Assembly: GCF_013055795.1 (NCBI RefSeq)
Contig: NZ_JABETO010000005.1
Location: 1 to 64,000 of the forward strand
DNA from: Streptomyces sp. I05A-00742
GTDB taxonomy: Bacteria; Actinomycetota; Actinomycetes; Streptomycetales; Streptomycetaceae
Reading direction: 5' to 3'
Length of the DNA: 64,000 bases
Shown here: piece by piece, positions 47,785-56,879 of the stretch
Layout of the letters: every line of letters begins with the position of its first letter
How positions within the stretch are numbered: position 1 is the stretch's first letter
Program-made: the position numbers and the translations under genes
The notes under the pieces: model-generated
What the model was told of the DNA's origin: nothing
Databases searched by the model: none
What the model saw: only the letters and a program-made list of their open reading frames with translations

Positions 47785-48801
47785 TCACCTCACGATCCGC
47801 ACCGGCAGCGCCGTCAGCGCCTCCCGCAGCGCGTCCGCGAACTCCTCGAACTCGCCCTGGCGCGCCGCCCCCGAGCGCATCGCGAGGGCGATCCGGCGGG
47901 AGGGCGGGGGCGTGGCGAAGCAGCCGGTGGCGAGGCGGTCGCTGCGGGCGGCCTCGACGCGGACGGCCGTGCGGGGCAGCAGGGTCACGCCGAGTCCGCC
48001 GCCTACCAGCTGGACCAGGGTCGACAGGCCGGCGGCGCTGGTCGTCACGGGGACGCCGGAGGTGCGGCCGGCCTCGCGGCAGATGTCGAGTGCCTGGTCG
48101 CGCAGGCAGTGGCCCTCGTCCAGGAGCAGCAGGTCGAGGTCGCGCAGCGCGGTACGCGGGATGTCGGTGCGGCCGGCCAGCTCGTGGTCGCAGGGGGTGA
48201 CCAGGAGGAAGTCCTCGTCGAAGAGCGGGATTTCGGTGACGCCGGGGGCGCCGACCGGCACCGCGAGCAGCAGCAGGTCGAGCCGGCCCTGGGTGAGGCC
48301 GTCGAGCAGGGACGAGGTGCGCTCCTCGTGGACCTGGAGGTCGAGGTCCGGGTAGGTGTCGTGGACGAGCCGCAGCACCGTGGGCAGCAGGTACGGCGCG
48401 ACGGTGGGGATCACGCCCAGCCGCAGGACGCCGGTGAAGGGCGCCCGGGCCGCCTCGGCCTCCTCCATGAAGTCGCCGACCGCGTCCAGCACCCTGCGGG
48501 CCCGTACGGCCAGCCGTTCACCCGCGGGGCTCAGCAGCACTCTCCGCGTCGTACGCTCGAAGAGCTGAATCCCCAGCGAGTCCTCCAGGGCGGAGACGGC
48601 GCCCGAGAGCGCCGGCTGGCTCATGGAGATGGCGGCCGCCGCGTCACGGAAGTGCAGGTGCTCGGCGACCGCGAGGAACGCGCGGAGCTGCGGCAGGCTG
48701 GGCCGGCCCGGGCGGCCGGACGGCGCCTTGCCGGTGCCCGGCCGGGCGGCCGCGTCCCGCTCGGGCCGCTCGGGCCGCTCATGAGATATGGACGACTCCA
48801 T
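47785..48801 (-). CDS. oxyR: OxyR, LysR-type peroxide sensor
   Basis: 338 residues from the ATG at 48799-48801 with GGAGG upstream. After a 30-residue basic/Pro-rich extension comes the LysR helix-turn-helix (PSLPQLRAFLAVAEHLHFRDAAAAISMSQPALSGAVSALE). The regulatory domain contains the redox pair in GHCLRDQALDIC, the hallmark of OxyR. On peroxide oxidation it activates the divergent ahpC-ahpD operon. Confidence 0.96.
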   Translation of the reverse strand: MESSISHERPERPERDAAARPGTGKAPSGRPGRPSLPQLRAFLAVAEHLHFRDAAAAISMSQPALSGAVSALEDSLGIQLFERTTRRVLLSPAGERLAVRARRVLDAVGDFMEEAEAARAPFTGVLRLGVIPTVAPYLLPTVLRLVHDTYPDLDLQVHEERTSSLLDGLTQGRLDLLLLAVPVGAPGVTEIPLFDEDFLLVTPCDHELAGRTDIPRTALRDLDLLLLDEGHCLRDQALDICREAGRTSGVPVTTSAAGLSTLVQLVGGGLGVTLLPRTAVRVEAARSDRLATGCFATPPPSRRIALAMRSGAARQGEFEEFADALREALTALPVRIVR

Positions 48802-48836
48802 CGATAAGCACCTCCGATCAACTCCAATCAGTCTAA

Positions 48837-48849
48837 CTATTTCCGCTAT
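48837..48849. promoter_or_regulatory. CTAT-N5-CTAT element in the oxyR-ahpC spacer
   Basis: The only AT-rich segment between the divergent genes contains CTAT at 48837-48840 and 48846-48849 (ATAG on the other strand). It may be part of an OxyR site, whose classical half-sites are ATAG/CTAT. The match is partial and the full site probably extends to both sides. Confidence 0.45.
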
Positions 48850-48890
48850 CAATGCCTCCTGTGGCAGGGTGGATCACGTCCAACCCCGCA

Positions 48891-48914
48891 GAAAGTCCGC
48901 AATCAGGGACTTTC
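48891..48914 (+). promoter_or_regulatory. Hairpin in the ahpC leader
   Basis: GAAAGTCC (48891-48898) and GGACTTTC (48907-48914) form a perfect 8-bp stem with an 8-base loop. It ends nine bases before the AAGGAG of ahpC. The stem is less GC-rich than the surroundings and could act on translation start or mRNA stability. Confidence 0.5.
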
Positions 48915-48933
48915 TTCGCTGCAAGGAGAGCGC

Positions 48934-49488
48934 GTGCTCACTGTCGGTGACAAGTTCCCCGAGTTCGACCTGACCGCCTGTGTGGACCTCGACGCGGACA
49001 AGGCTTTCGCGCAGATCGACCACAAGACCTACGAGGGCAAGTGGAAGGTCGTTTTCTTCTGGCCGAAGGACTTCACCTTCGTCTGCCCGACCGAGATCGC
49101 CGCGTTCGGCAAGCTGAACGACGAGTTCGCCGACCGTGACGCCCAGATCCTCGGTGTCTCCGGTGACTCGGAGTTCGTCCACCACGCCTGGCGCAAGGAC
49201 CACGCCGACCTGCGTGACCTGCCCTTCCCGATGCTGGCCGACGCCAAGCACGAGCTCATGCGCGCGTGCGGCGTCGAGGGCGAGGACGGCTACGCCCAGC
49301 GCGCCGTCTTCATCGTCGACCAGAACAACGAGATCCAGTTCGTCATGGTGACCGCCGGCTCCGTCGGCCGTAACCCCAAGGAGGTCCTGCGGGTCCTCGA
49401 CGCGCTGCAGACCGACGAGCTGTGCCCCTGCAACTGGAGCAAGGGCGAGGAGACCCTCGACCCGGTCGCGCTCCTCTCGGGCGAGTGA
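48934..49488 (+). CDS. ahpC: Alkyl hydroperoxide reductase AhpC (peroxiredoxin)
   Basis: 184 residues from a GTG at 48934 behind AAGGAG. The peroxidatic Cys lies in FTFVCPTEIAAF, and two C-terminal Cys in DELCPCNW are the resolving residues, as in the mycobacterial AhpC. It reduces H2O2 and organic peroxides in the cytosol. ahpD follows 11 bases later and supplies electrons. Confidence 0.97.
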   Translation: MLTVGDKFPEFDLTACVDLDADKAFAQIDHKTYEGKWKVVFFWPKDFTFVCPTEIAAFGKLNDEFADRDAQILGVSGDSEFVHHAWRKDHADLRDLPFPMLADAKHELMRACGVEGEDGYAQRAVFIVDQNNEIQFVMVTAGSVGRNPKEVLRVLDALQTDELCPCNWSKGEETLDPVALLSGE

Positions 49489-49499
49489 GCTGATCCCTC

Positions 49500-50033
49500 A
49501 TGGCTCTCGATGAACTGAAGTCCGCCGTACCGGACTACGCCAAGGACCTGAAGCTGAACCTCGGCTCGGTCATCGGCAACTCCGACCTCCCGCAGCAGCA
49601 GCTGTGGGGCACGGTCCTCGCCTGCGCCATCGCGACCCGCTCGCCGATCGTGCTGCGCGAGCTGGAGCCCGAGGCGAAGGCGAACCTGTCCCCGGAGGCG
49701 TACACCGCCGCCAAGGCCGCCGCCGCCATCATGGCGATGAACAACGTCTACTACCGCACCCGGCACCTGCTGTCGGACCCGGAGTACGGCAACCTGCGCG
49801 CGGGTCTGCGGATGAACGTCATCGGCAACCCGGGCGTGGAGAAGGTCGACTTCGAGCTGTGGTCCCTGGCCGTCTCCGCCATCAACGGCTGCGGCATGTG
49901 CCTCGACTCGCACGAGCAGGTGCTGCGCAAGGCCGGTGTGGCCCGCGAGACGATCCAGGAGGCGTTCAAGATCGCCTCTGTGCTCCAGGCCGTCGGCGCC
50001 ACGCTCGACGCCGAGGCCGTGCTCAACGGCTGA
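49500..50033 (+). CDS. ahpD: Alkyl hydroperoxide reductase AhpD
   Basis: 177 residues from the ATG at 49500. The active-site segment [18 protein letters not shown] holds the CxxC pair and the catalytic His; the upstream Glu is in the preceding helix. AhpD reduces AhpC and is itself recharged from lipoamide in mycobacteria. It is the second gene of the OxyR-controlled operon and is closed by a strong terminator. Confidence 0.97.
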   Translation: MALDELKSAVPDYAKDLKLNLGSVIGNSDLPQQQLWGTVLACAIATRSPIVLRELEPEAKANLSPEAYTAAKAAAAIMAMNNVYYRTRHLLSDPEYGNLRAGLRMNVIGNPGVEKVDFELWSLAVSAINGCGMCLDSHEQVLRKAGVARETIQEAFKIASVLQAVGATLDAEAVLNG

Positions 50034-50044
50034 GCACCCCCCGT

Positions 50045-50089
50045 ACGACGGCGGCCCGCCGACCTCTCCGGTCGGCGGGCCGCCGTCGT
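50045..50089. terminator. Terminator between ahpD and the AI-2E-type transporter gene
   Basis: Perfect 20-bp stem (arm ACGACGGCGGCCCGCCGACC) with a 5-base loop, 12 bases after ahpD and 17 bases after the stop of the convergent gene. It can serve both. Confidence 0.88.
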
Positions 50090-50105
50090 CGTGTCCGGGC
50101 CCGGC

Positions 50106-51506
50106 TCACTCGGGGCGTTCGCCCGGGACCTCGCCCCGGGAGTACGCCCTCAGATAGCCGACGACCGTATTGGTCACCGCCACCAGCGGCACCGCCACCA
50201 CCGCGCCGCCGATGCCAGCGACCATCGAGCCGGCCGCCACGGAGAGCACGACCGCCAGCGGATGGACGCGCACCGCGCGGCCGAGGATGAACGGCTGGAG
50301 GATGTGACCCTCTATCTGCTGCACGGCCAGCACGACCAGCAGCACCATCGCGGCCGAGAACACTCCCTGGGTGACCAGCGCCACCACCACGGCCAGCGCG
50401 CCGGAGACCACGGCACCGACGAGCGGGATGAAGGCGAAGAGGAAGATGAAGACGGCCAGCGGCACGGCCATCGGCACCTTCAGGAAGTAGAGGCCGATAC
50501 CGATGCAGATCGCGTCGATCATCGCCACTATCACCGTGCCCCGCACATAGGCGGTCAAGGTCGCCCAGGCACGCGGCCCCGCCCCGGCGACACCCTCGCG
50601 GGCCGCGCTCGGGACGAGCTTGAGCATCCAGCGCCAGATCCTCGGCCCGTCGTAGAGCAGGAAGAGGGTGGTGAACATCGCCAGGACGATGCCGGTCAGC
50701 GTCTCGATGATGACCTGGACGCCCTCTATGCCGGCGGAGGTGATCTCCTTGGTGTTGGAGCTCAGGGCATCACTGAGGTTCTCCGTGATGTTGTCGATCT
50801 GCTTCTGGGTGACGTGGAACGGGCTCGTCCGCAGCCATTCCTTCAGGTCGTGCAGACCCGTCTCCAGCTGGCCGGACAGGTCGTCGACGTTCTCCATGAC
50901 CTGCCACACCACGAACCAGCCCACCAGCCCCATGACCACGAAGCCGGAGATGAAGGTGATGGCCGTGGCCAGTCCCCGGTGCAGCCCCCGCCGCTTCAGC
51001 GCGGCGACGGTCGGCTGGAGCAGCGCCGTGATCAGCAGGCCGGCGACGAACGCCAGCACCACCAGCTGCACCGCGCTGATGACGCGCATCAGCACCCACA
51101 GCGTTCCGGCGAGCACGAGCAGCCGCCAGCCGGCCTCGGCCGCGACGCGCATGCCCCAGGGCACGGCGGAGACCGGGTGGGGTCGCGGGGGTTCGGCGAG
51201 GACGGCCGCGGCGGGGGCCGGTGCCGTCCGGCCGGCGGAGGCGGGGTCGGCGCCCGGTTCTTCGGGCCCGGGCGAGGTGGGCTCCTTTGCGGACGCGGGT
51301 TCCGGGGCGGATGCGGGTTCCGGGGCGGGTTCCGACGCGGGTTCCGCGGCGGAGGCGGGACGCTCGGGTTCGGCGCCGTCCCCGGCGGGTCGCGCCCAGC
51401 CGGGCACGCCGTCCGGGTCGGTGCGCGCCTTGCGCTCCTCCAGCCGTCGGGAGAGCCGCGTCAGGCCCGACCCCACACTGCCGAGCCATTGTGGCAATCT
51501 GGACAT
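50106..51506 (-). CDS. AI-2E (PerM/YdiK) family transporter
   Basis: 466 residues from the ATG at 51504-51506. An N-terminal disordered region of about 115 residues is rich in Pro-Ala-Ser-Glu repeats, encoded by direct repeats of GGGTTCCGGGGCG type around 51295-51350. About eight membrane helices follow, beginning WRLLVLAGTLWVLMRVISAV, with the large loop (DLSGQLETGLHDLKEWLRTSPFHVTQKQIDNI) typical of the family. Members export small molecules or act as Na+/H+ antiporters; a role in AI-2 export is not to be assumed here. Confidence 0.88.
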   Translation of the reverse strand: MSRLPQWLGSVGSGLTRLSRRLEERKARTDPDGVPGWARPAGDGAEPERPASAAEPASEPAPEPASAPEPASAKEPTSPGPEEPGADPASAGRTAPAPAAAVLAEPPRPHPVSAVPWGMRVAAEAGWRLLVLAGTLWVLMRVISAVQLVVLAFVAGLLITALLQPTVAALKRRGLHRGLATAITFISGFVVMGLVGWFVVWQVMENVDDLSGQLETGLHDLKEWLRTSPFHVTQKQIDNITENLSDALSSNTKEITSAGIEGVQVIIETLTGIVLAMFTTLFLLYDGPRIWRWMLKLVPSAAREGVAGAGPRAWATLTAYVRGTVIVAMIDAICIGIGLYFLKVPMAVPLAVFIFLFAFIPLVGAVVSGALAVVVALVTQGVFSAAMVLLVVLAVQQIEGHILQPFILGRAVRVHPLAVVLSVAAGSMVAGIGGAVVAVPLVAVTNTVVGYLRAYSRGEVPGERPE

Positions 51507-51627
51507 TTCTCTTCCTCTACCCCCACATCCCCCGTGGCCATCGGGCATGAACGTTACCCGGGCCCGGCCGCTCCGAGGGGAAAGGTTTCCGCCCGTAGGA
51601 CCCGCGTTCCCCCCGGAAGACCCACAA

Positions 51628-51655
51628 AGCCCCCGACCGGTTGAGGTCGGGGGCT
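51628..51655 (-). terminator. Terminator downstream of the SLT-type gene
   Basis: Stem AGCCCCCGACC / GGTCGGGGGCT with a 6-base loop, 37 bases after the stop of the gene; a short T-rich stretch (TTTGTGG) follows on the minus strand. Confidence 0.8.
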
Positions 51656-51691
51656 CGCGGATGTGTCACTCGGCGCGTGCCGGAGGGCCGC

Positions 51692-52426
51692 CTAGTACCA
51701 GTTGTTGGCCTGCCAGAAGGACCATGCCCCACAGGGGCTGTGGTACCTCTCGTTCATATAGCTGAGGCCCCACTTGATCTGGGTGGCGGGGTTGGTCCGC
51801 CAGTCGGCCCCCGCGGATGACATCTTCTCGGCCGGGAGGGCCTGGACGAGGCCGTAGGCGCCGGAGGAGGCGTTGGTGGCCGTGTAGTCCCAGCTGCTCT
51901 CGTTGTTCACGATGTTGCTGAAGCACTGGAACTGGTCGGCGGGGACGATCTGCCGGGCTATGGACTGGACCTCGGCGACGGAGTACGAGCCCTTGGCGGG
52001 GAAGCTGGAGGCGTCCCGCGTGGCCGAGCGGCTCGCGACGTCCTCCGCCTTCTCCTTCTCCCGCTTCTCCGCCTTCTCCTTGGCCTTCTCCTCCGCCTCC
52101 TTCTTGGCGGCGGCCTCGACCGCTTCCTTCTTGGCGGCGGCGTCCTCGGCGGCCTGCTTGCGGGCGGCCTCCTCGGCCTCCTTCTTGGCGACCGTCTGGG
52201 CGACACCGACCTGCGTGTCCGCCTGCTGCGTCAGCGAGGCGTGGCCCTGGACGCTCTGCCCGGCGGGAACGTCCGCGAGGAGCGTCGCCTCGGGGGCGGC
52301 GGCTTCGACCCCGCCGGTCGTCGTCCTGCTCTGCTCGTCGCCCTGGGCGACGCCCACGACGGCGCCGACGGTGGTGACCGCGGTGGCGGAGGCCACGGCG
52401 AATCCCCGGACCGAGATCCGGCTCAC
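51692..52426 (-). CDS. Secreted SLT-type (lysozyme-like) muralytic protein
   Basis: 244 residues from a GTG at 52424-52426 (GGAAGGAAAGC upstream); the ATG at 52444 is an alternative. A signal peptide (ISVRGFAVASATAVTTVGAVVGVAQG) is followed by a long Lys/Glu/Ala-rich coiled coil (about residues 80-145). The C-terminal domain (AEVQSIARQIVPADQFQCFSNIVNNESSWDYTATNASSGAYGLVQALPAEKM, WGLSYMNERYHSPCGAWSFWQANNWY) has the SLT catalytic Glu in NNESSWD. It probably cleaves peptidoglycan glycan strands during growth. Confidence 0.88.
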   Translation of the reverse strand: MSRISVRGFAVASATAVTTVGAVVGVAQGDEQSRTTTGGVEAAAPEATLLADVPAGQSVQGHASLTQQADTQVGVAQTVAKKEAEEAARKQAAEDAAAKKEAVEAAAKKEAEEKAKEKAEKREKEKAEDVASRSATRDASSFPAKGSYSVAEVQSIARQIVPADQFQCFSNIVNNESSWDYTATNASSGAYGLVQALPAEKMSSAGADWRTNPATQIKWGLSYMNERYHSPCGAWSFWQANNWY

Positions 52427-52831
52427 ACGCTTTCCTTCCAGCATCGCCCGCGCAGGTGACCCTCGCGGACGCGATCGCGCCCCTCGCTCTGGCCTCTGCT
52501 GGTACGGAACCGCGGACAGCGGGACCGGCCGGTCACTGGAGGCGCTGGCCCGGCGGGTCCGCCGGTGAACCCCTGAGAAAAGAGGTCCGCACGGTGCACG
52601 GGCGGCATACGGCGGCACTGTTCAATTGGCGGTGAATCGCACGCCCCCTGAGGAGCACGTGCCGTATGCGGGGCCTGACAGGACCCAGACTCTGCCCCAC
52701 GCGTACGGCCGCAGGCAATTCCGCGTTGCGTGGGAAAGGTCACACCAGGTTCGACACACTGGAATTGCGGGAATCCTGGCGCGACATCACAGCGCGCGGC
52801 TAAGCTCCCGGGCTTTTGCCGCGCGCTGTCC
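52427..52831. other. Long leader/spacer between the SLT-type gene and phoH
   Basis: About 400 bases without a convincing gene. It contains a GGCGCGATCGCGTC-type palindrome near 52470 and an AT-rich patch around 52620-52640 (TTCAATTGGCGG). Read on the minus strand it is the probable 5' leader of the muralytic gene. I looked for the c-di-AMP (ydaO) riboswitch, which precedes several Streptomyces cell-wall hydrolases, and did not find its conserved segments. Confidence 0.5.
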
Positions 52832-52925
52832 GTCCGTCACCGGACGCCGGCGTCGGATACGTCCGGCGTCAGATGCGTCCGGCACCGGATACGTCCGGCA
52901 CCGGACGCGTCCAGGCGTCAGATGC
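52832..52925. repeat. Tandem array (16-bp units) seeded on the phoH stop codon
   Basis: Units start at 52832, 52848 (shortened), 52861, 52877, 52893 and 52909. The last one contains the phoH stop (TCA 52918-52920) and codons Gly-Arg-Ile. On the coding strand the unit alternates between GGACGCATCTGACGCC, which keeps the stop, and GGACGTATCCGGTGCC. This is the third gene-end array in the window. Confidence 0.88.
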
Positions 52926-54237
52926 GTCCGTCCTCCAGCATCTCCGTGACCAGCGCCGCGATCGGCGACCGCTCCGAACGCGTCAGCGTCACATGCGAGA
53001 AGAGCGGATGACCCTTCAGTTTCTCCACCACCGCGGCCACCCCGTCGTACCGTCCGACCCGGAGGTTGTCGCGCTGCGCCACGTCATGGGTGAGCACCAC
53101 CCGGGAGTTGGCGCCGATCCGGGAGAGGACGGTCAGCAGGACGTTCCGCTCCAGCGACTGGGCCTCGTCCACGATGACGAACGCGTCGTGCAGCGACCGG
53201 CCGCGGATGTGCGTGAGCGGCAGCACCTCCAGCATGCCGCGCCCGACGACCTCCTCGATCACCTCGGCCGTCGTCACCGCCGACAGGGTGTCGAAGACCG
53301 CCTGGGCCCAGGGGCTCATCTTCTCCGACTCGCTGCCGGGCAGGTACCCCAACTCCTGGCCGCCGACGGCGTACAGCGGCCGGAAGACCATCACCTTGCG
53401 GTGCTGCCGCCGCTCCAGCACGGCCTCCAGTCCTGCGCACAGCGCCAGCGCCGACTTGCCGGTGCCCGCCCGGCCGCCCATCGAGACGATGCCCACGTCC
53501 GGGTCGAGCAGCAGGTCCAGGGCGATGCGCTGCTCGGCGCTCCGGCCGTGGATGCCGAACGCCTCCCGGTCGCCGCGCACCAGCCGCACCTCGCCGTCCG
53601 CCGTCACCCGGCCCAGCGCCTTGCCGCGCTCCGACTGGAGCACCAGCCCGGTGTGCACGGGCAGTTCGGCCGCTTCCGGGACGTATGTCCGTTCCACGGC
53701 AAACAGTTCGTCCACCTGCTCGGCCGTGACGGACAGTTCCGCCATACCTGTCCAGCCGGAGTCGGTGATGGCCAGCTCGGCCCGGTACTCCTCGGCCAGC
53801 AGGCCGACCGACGACGCCTTGATGCGCAGCGGCAGGTCCTTGGAGACCACGGTGACGTCGTAGCCCTCGGCCTGGAGGTTCCGGGCCACGGCGAGGATGC
53901 GCGAGTCGTTGTCCCCCAGGCGGAAGCCGACCGGGAGTATGCCCGGATCGGAGTGGTTCAGCTCGACCCGCAGGCTGCCGCCGAGCTCCCCGATGGGGAT
54001 GGGCGCGTCGAGCCGGCCGAACTGCACCCGGTACTCGTCCAGCAGGCGCAGCGCCTTCCTGGCGAAGTAACCGAGCTCCGGATGGTGCCTCTTGGCCTCC
54101 AACTCCGTGACCACCATGACGGGCAGCACCACCTCGTGCTCCTCGAAGCGGCACATGGCGCCTGGATCCGCCAGCAGGACGCTGGTGTCGAGGACATAGG
54201 TGCGCCGGTCGTTCTCACGGCGCTTCTTGCTGGTCAC
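52918..54237 (-). CDS. PIN-PhoH family ATPase (PhoH2-like)
   Basis: About 439 residues from a GTG at 54235-54237 (an adjacent GTG is equivalent; the longer open frame to 54381 is less likely). The N-terminal PIN domain ([55 protein letters not shown]) carries the acidic nuclease residues. The PhoH domain has Walker [16 protein letters not shown] and Walker [12 protein letters not shown]. In mycobacteria PhoH2 is an RNA helicase/RNase. Streptomyces keep it without the antitoxin-like phoAT, and no such gene is seen here. Confidence 0.93.
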   Translation of the reverse strand: MTSKKRRENDRRTYVLDTSVLLADPGAMCRFEEHEVVLPVMVVTELEAKRHHPELGYFARKALRLLDEYRVQFGRLDAPIPIGELGGSLRVELNHSDPGILPVGFRLGDNDSRILAVARNLQAEGYDVTVVSKDLPLRIKASSVGLLAEEYRAELAITDSGWTGMAELSVTAEQVDELFAVERTYVPEAAELPVHTGLVLQSERGKALGRVTADGEVRLVRGDREAFGIHGRSAEQRIALDLLLDPDVGIVSMGGRAGTGKSALALCAGLEAVLERRQHRKVMVFRPLYAVGGQELGYLPGSESEKMSPWAQAVFDTLSAVTTAEVIEEVVGRGMLEVLPLTHIRGRSLHDAFVIVDEAQSLERNVLLTVLSRIGANSRVVLTHDVAQRDNLRVGRYDGVAAVVEKLKGHPLFSHVTLTRSERSPIAALVTEMLEDGRI

Positions 54238-54681
54238 CACGGGTGCACGAACCCCCTCGGGGAGAGGTCTGGACGCGACCGGAGTCGCGGGGAAGGGGCC
54301 GGGTACACGCCCTCCGAGGGCCGGTCGACGGCCCTCCACGTCCTCCGCACGGCCCGGAGGGGCGGCAGGACCCGCCTGCACCGCTCAGCCGTCGCGGGCT
54401 TCGTCCGTCGCAAAGGGCCTCCCGGGCGGGCGGCCCCATGCCGCCCGCTGGCAGAGCGACGGTCATTGGGACGACCGCCGGCCTGCAGGGGATATTCCCG
54501 CCGAAGCGCTTGACCATGCAACGGCATATGCGACGAGCAGGTGAACGATTGATCACCGGGCCGCGACAGCGGCCCGGTCGGCGACCGTACGGAACCGGGC
54601 AATCGCCCAGCGCACATGCGGGGACCGGGTCATGACGGTCCGTACGACGGCCGCTTCCCGTCCGGCGCCCGCCGGAACCGC
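54238..54681. other. Gene-free stretch between phoH and the prenyltransferase gene
   Basis: No supported gene in 444 bases. It holds the phoH promoter region, which reads leftwards, and the hairpin at 54555-54578. Open frames here are GC-bias artefacts with no recognisable protein. Confidence 0.5.
54555..54578 (-). terminator. Hairpin downstream of the prenyltransferase gene
   Basis: ACCGGGCCGC / GCGGCCCGGT, a perfect 10-bp stem with a 4-base loop, 104 bases after the stop. Probable end of the prenyltransferase transcript. Confidence 0.65.
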
Positions 54682-55443
54682 TCAGTATCCGTAACGCCGG
54701 TGGCGCGCCGCATAATCACGCAGTGCGCGGAGGAAGTCGACCTTGCGGAAGGCCGGCCAGAAAACCTCGCAGAAGTAGTACTCGGAATGCGCGCTCTGCC
54801 AGAGCATGAAACCGGACAGCCGCTGTTCGCCGCTGGTGCGGATGATCAGGTCCGGGTCGGGCTGGCCGCGTGTGTAGAGGTGCTTGGTGATGTGCTCGAC
54901 ATCGACCGTCTCGGCCAGTTCCTCGAAGGACGTGCCGTTGTCGGCCGCCTCCAGGATCAGGGAACGGACGGCGTCCGCGATTTCCTGCCGGCCGCCGTAG
55001 CCGACGGCCACGTTGACCAGTATTCCCTTGACGTCGAGAGTGGCCTGTTCGGCCTCTTTCAGGACGGTCTGAGTGCCGGCCGGGAGCAGGTCGAGCTGCC
55101 CCACGTGGTGGACGCGCCAGCGGCCGTCCGCCGCCAGTCCGCGGACCGTGTTCTCGATGATGCCCAGGAGCGGTGTCAGCTCCTTGCCCGGGCGGTCCAG
55201 GTTGTCCGTCGAGAGCATCCACAGGGTGACGACCTCGACGTCCGTCTCGGCGCACCAGCCCAGGAGCTCCTGGATCTTGTCCGCGCCGGCCTGGTGGCCC
55301 TGCTCGGTGGTCCGGCCGTCGGCACGGGCCCAGCGACGGTTGCCGTCCAGGATGACGCCGATGTGCTTGGGCACCTGGGCGTGGTCGAGGCGGCCTTCCA
55401 CCCGGTGTGCGTAGAGCCTGTACACCAGGTCGCGCAACTTCAC
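54682..55443 (-). CDS. uppS: cis-Prenyltransferase (isoprenyl transferase, UppS family)
   Basis: 253 residues from a GTG at 55441-55443. The catalytic Asp is in KHIGVILDGNRRWARADG. The family segments TLWMLSTDNLDRPGKELTPLL, VNVAVGYGGRQEIADA and PDPDLIIRTSGEQRLSGFMLWQSAHSEYYF are complete. It condenses IPP in cis onto an allylic diphosphate to give a carrier-lipid precursor for cell-wall synthesis. Streptomyces usually have two paralogues of different chain length; which one this is cannot be told. IPP comes from the IspH pathway. Confidence 0.93.
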   Translation of the reverse strand: MKLRDLVYRLYAHRVEGRLDHAQVPKHIGVILDGNRRWARADGRTTEQGHQAGADKIQELLGWCAETDVEVVTLWMLSTDNLDRPGKELTPLLGIIENTVRGLAADGRWRVHHVGQLDLLPAGTQTVLKEAEQATLDVKGILVNVAVGYGGRQEIADAVRSLILEAADNGTSFEELAETVDVEHITKHLYTRGQPDPDLIIRTSGEQRLSGFMLWQSAHSEYYFCEVFWPAFRKVDFLRALRDYAARHRRYGY

Positions 55444-55569
55444 GTTTCCAGCCCCTCCATGCCACTGCGGTTCCCCGCCACTGCGGGCGCCCGAGGGCGC
55501 CACATTACTGCCAGCGTGTCGCGAGAACCCAACTCGGCCGGTCACCGGACCGTGATAGTCAGTGGCGGC

Positions 55570-56610
55570 ATGACCGATTCGCGCTACCTCGCGGCCGAAA
55601 CACGCTACGACTCCATGGAGTACCGGCGTACGGGCCGCAGTGGACTCAAGCTGCCCGCCATCTCCCTCGGACTGTGGCACAACTTCGGGGACGACCGCAC
55701 CCTGGAGTCGCAGCGCGCCATTCTCCGGCGCGCCTTCGACCTGGGGGTCACCCACTTCGATCTGGCCAACAACTACGGCCCGCCGCCGGGTTCCGCCGAA
55801 CTGAACTTCGGCAAGCTGTTCGCCCAGGACTTCCGGCCCTACCGTGACGAACTGGTGCTCTCCACCAAGGCCGGCTATCAGATGCACCCCGGGCCGTACG
55901 GCGAATGGGGTTCGCGGAAATACCTGCTCTCGTCCCTGGACGCGTCACTGGTCCGAATGGGTGTCGATTACGTCGATATCTTCTACTCGCACCGCTTCGA
56001 CCCGCACACGCCGCTGGAGGAGACGATGGGCGCCCTCGCGTCCGCCGTCCGGCAGGGCAAGGCGCTGTACGCCGGGATCTCCTCGTACAGCTCGGAGCAG
56101 ACCCGTGAAGCCGCGCGGCTGCTGCGCGAGATGGGCGTGCCCGCGCTGATCCACCAGCCCTCGTACTCCATGATCAACCGCTGGACGGAGGACGACGCCC
56201 TGCTCGACACCCTGGAGGACGAGGGCATGGGCTGCATCTCCTTCGCCCCGCTCGCCCAGGGCCTGCTCACGGACAAGTACCTGCACGGCGTCCCGGAGGG
56301 CTCGCGCGCCTCGCGGGGCACCTCGCTGGACCCGGGGCTGCTCACCGAGGACGTGGTGCGCCGGCTGCGCGGCCTGAATGACATCGCCCGGCGGCGGGGC
56401 CAGTCCCTCGCGCAGCTCGCCCTGCTCTGGGTGCTGCGGGACGAGCGGATGACCTCCGCGCTGATCGGCGCCTCCAGTGTGGAGCAGTTGGAGGCGAATG
56501 TGGCGGCGCTCGGGGGACCGGAACTGACCAAGGAGGAACTGGCCGAGATCGATTCCTTCGCGGTGAGCACGGAAGGGGTCAACATCTGGGCGCGTCGGGG
56601 CGATTCCTAG
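55570..56610 (+). CDS. Aldo/keto reductase, L-glyceraldehyde 3-phosphate reductase type
   Basis: 346 residues from the ATG at 55570. The Asp-Tyr-Lys-His tetrad can be placed in THFDLANNYGP, STKAGYQM and FYSHRFDP. ADYGP-like loops and the C-terminal NADPH-site (GASSVEQLEANVAALG) follow the YghZ pattern. It reduces aldehydes with NADPH; YghZ itself reduces L-glyceraldehyde 3-phosphate and detoxifies methylglyoxal. It is divergent from uppS with 126 bases between them. Confidence 0.92.
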   Translation: MTDSRYLAAETRYDSMEYRRTGRSGLKLPAISLGLWHNFGDDRTLESQRAILRRAFDLGVTHFDLANNYGPPPGSAELNFGKLFAQDFRPYRDELVLSTKAGYQMHPGPYGEWGSRKYLLSSLDASLVRMGVDYVDIFYSHRFDPHTPLEETMGALASAVRQGKALYAGISSYSSEQTREAARLLREMGVPALIHQPSYSMINRWTEDDALLDTLEDEGMGCISFAPLAQGLLTDKYLHGVPEGSRASRGTSLDPGLLTEDVVRRLRGLNDIARRRGQSLAQLALLWVLRDERMTSALIGASSVEQLEANVAALGGPELTKEELAEIDSFAVSTEGVNIWARRGDS

Positions 56611-56879
56611 GCGGAAACCCTGCGGTGGCCGGCTTCGGGGGTGAGGCCGGGGGGCTCCGCGGAGCAGGGCAGGCGCCCGCTCCGCGGGGGCGCCCCCGCG
56701 CGGGCCGTCGGCCGACGCTCCGGGTGCTCTCCTCCGCGTACGCGGCGTGGACGATTCGAGGGTGGTTTGTGAATGAATCGTGGGTGATTCCGACGCGCTT
56801 GCCACGGTGGCTTTCCGCCGGATTCGGATCACAACTGTCCGGAGTCGCACGATTCCATACGGAGAGTGACATTGCCCCA
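56611..56879. other. Gene-free stretch downstream of the aldo/keto reductase
   Basis: No supported gene. The middle part (56740-56880) is notably AT-rich for the window (GATTCGAGGGTGGTTTGTG region) and lies just beyond the 3' end of the 6C RNA. It could hold further regulatory sequence; I see no definite element. Confidence 0.4.

Noticed and set aside
52427..52831. Possible c-di-AMP (ydaO) riboswitch ahead of the SLT-type muralytic gene
   Set aside because: Context fits, but I could not find the conserved riboswitch segments on the minus strand.
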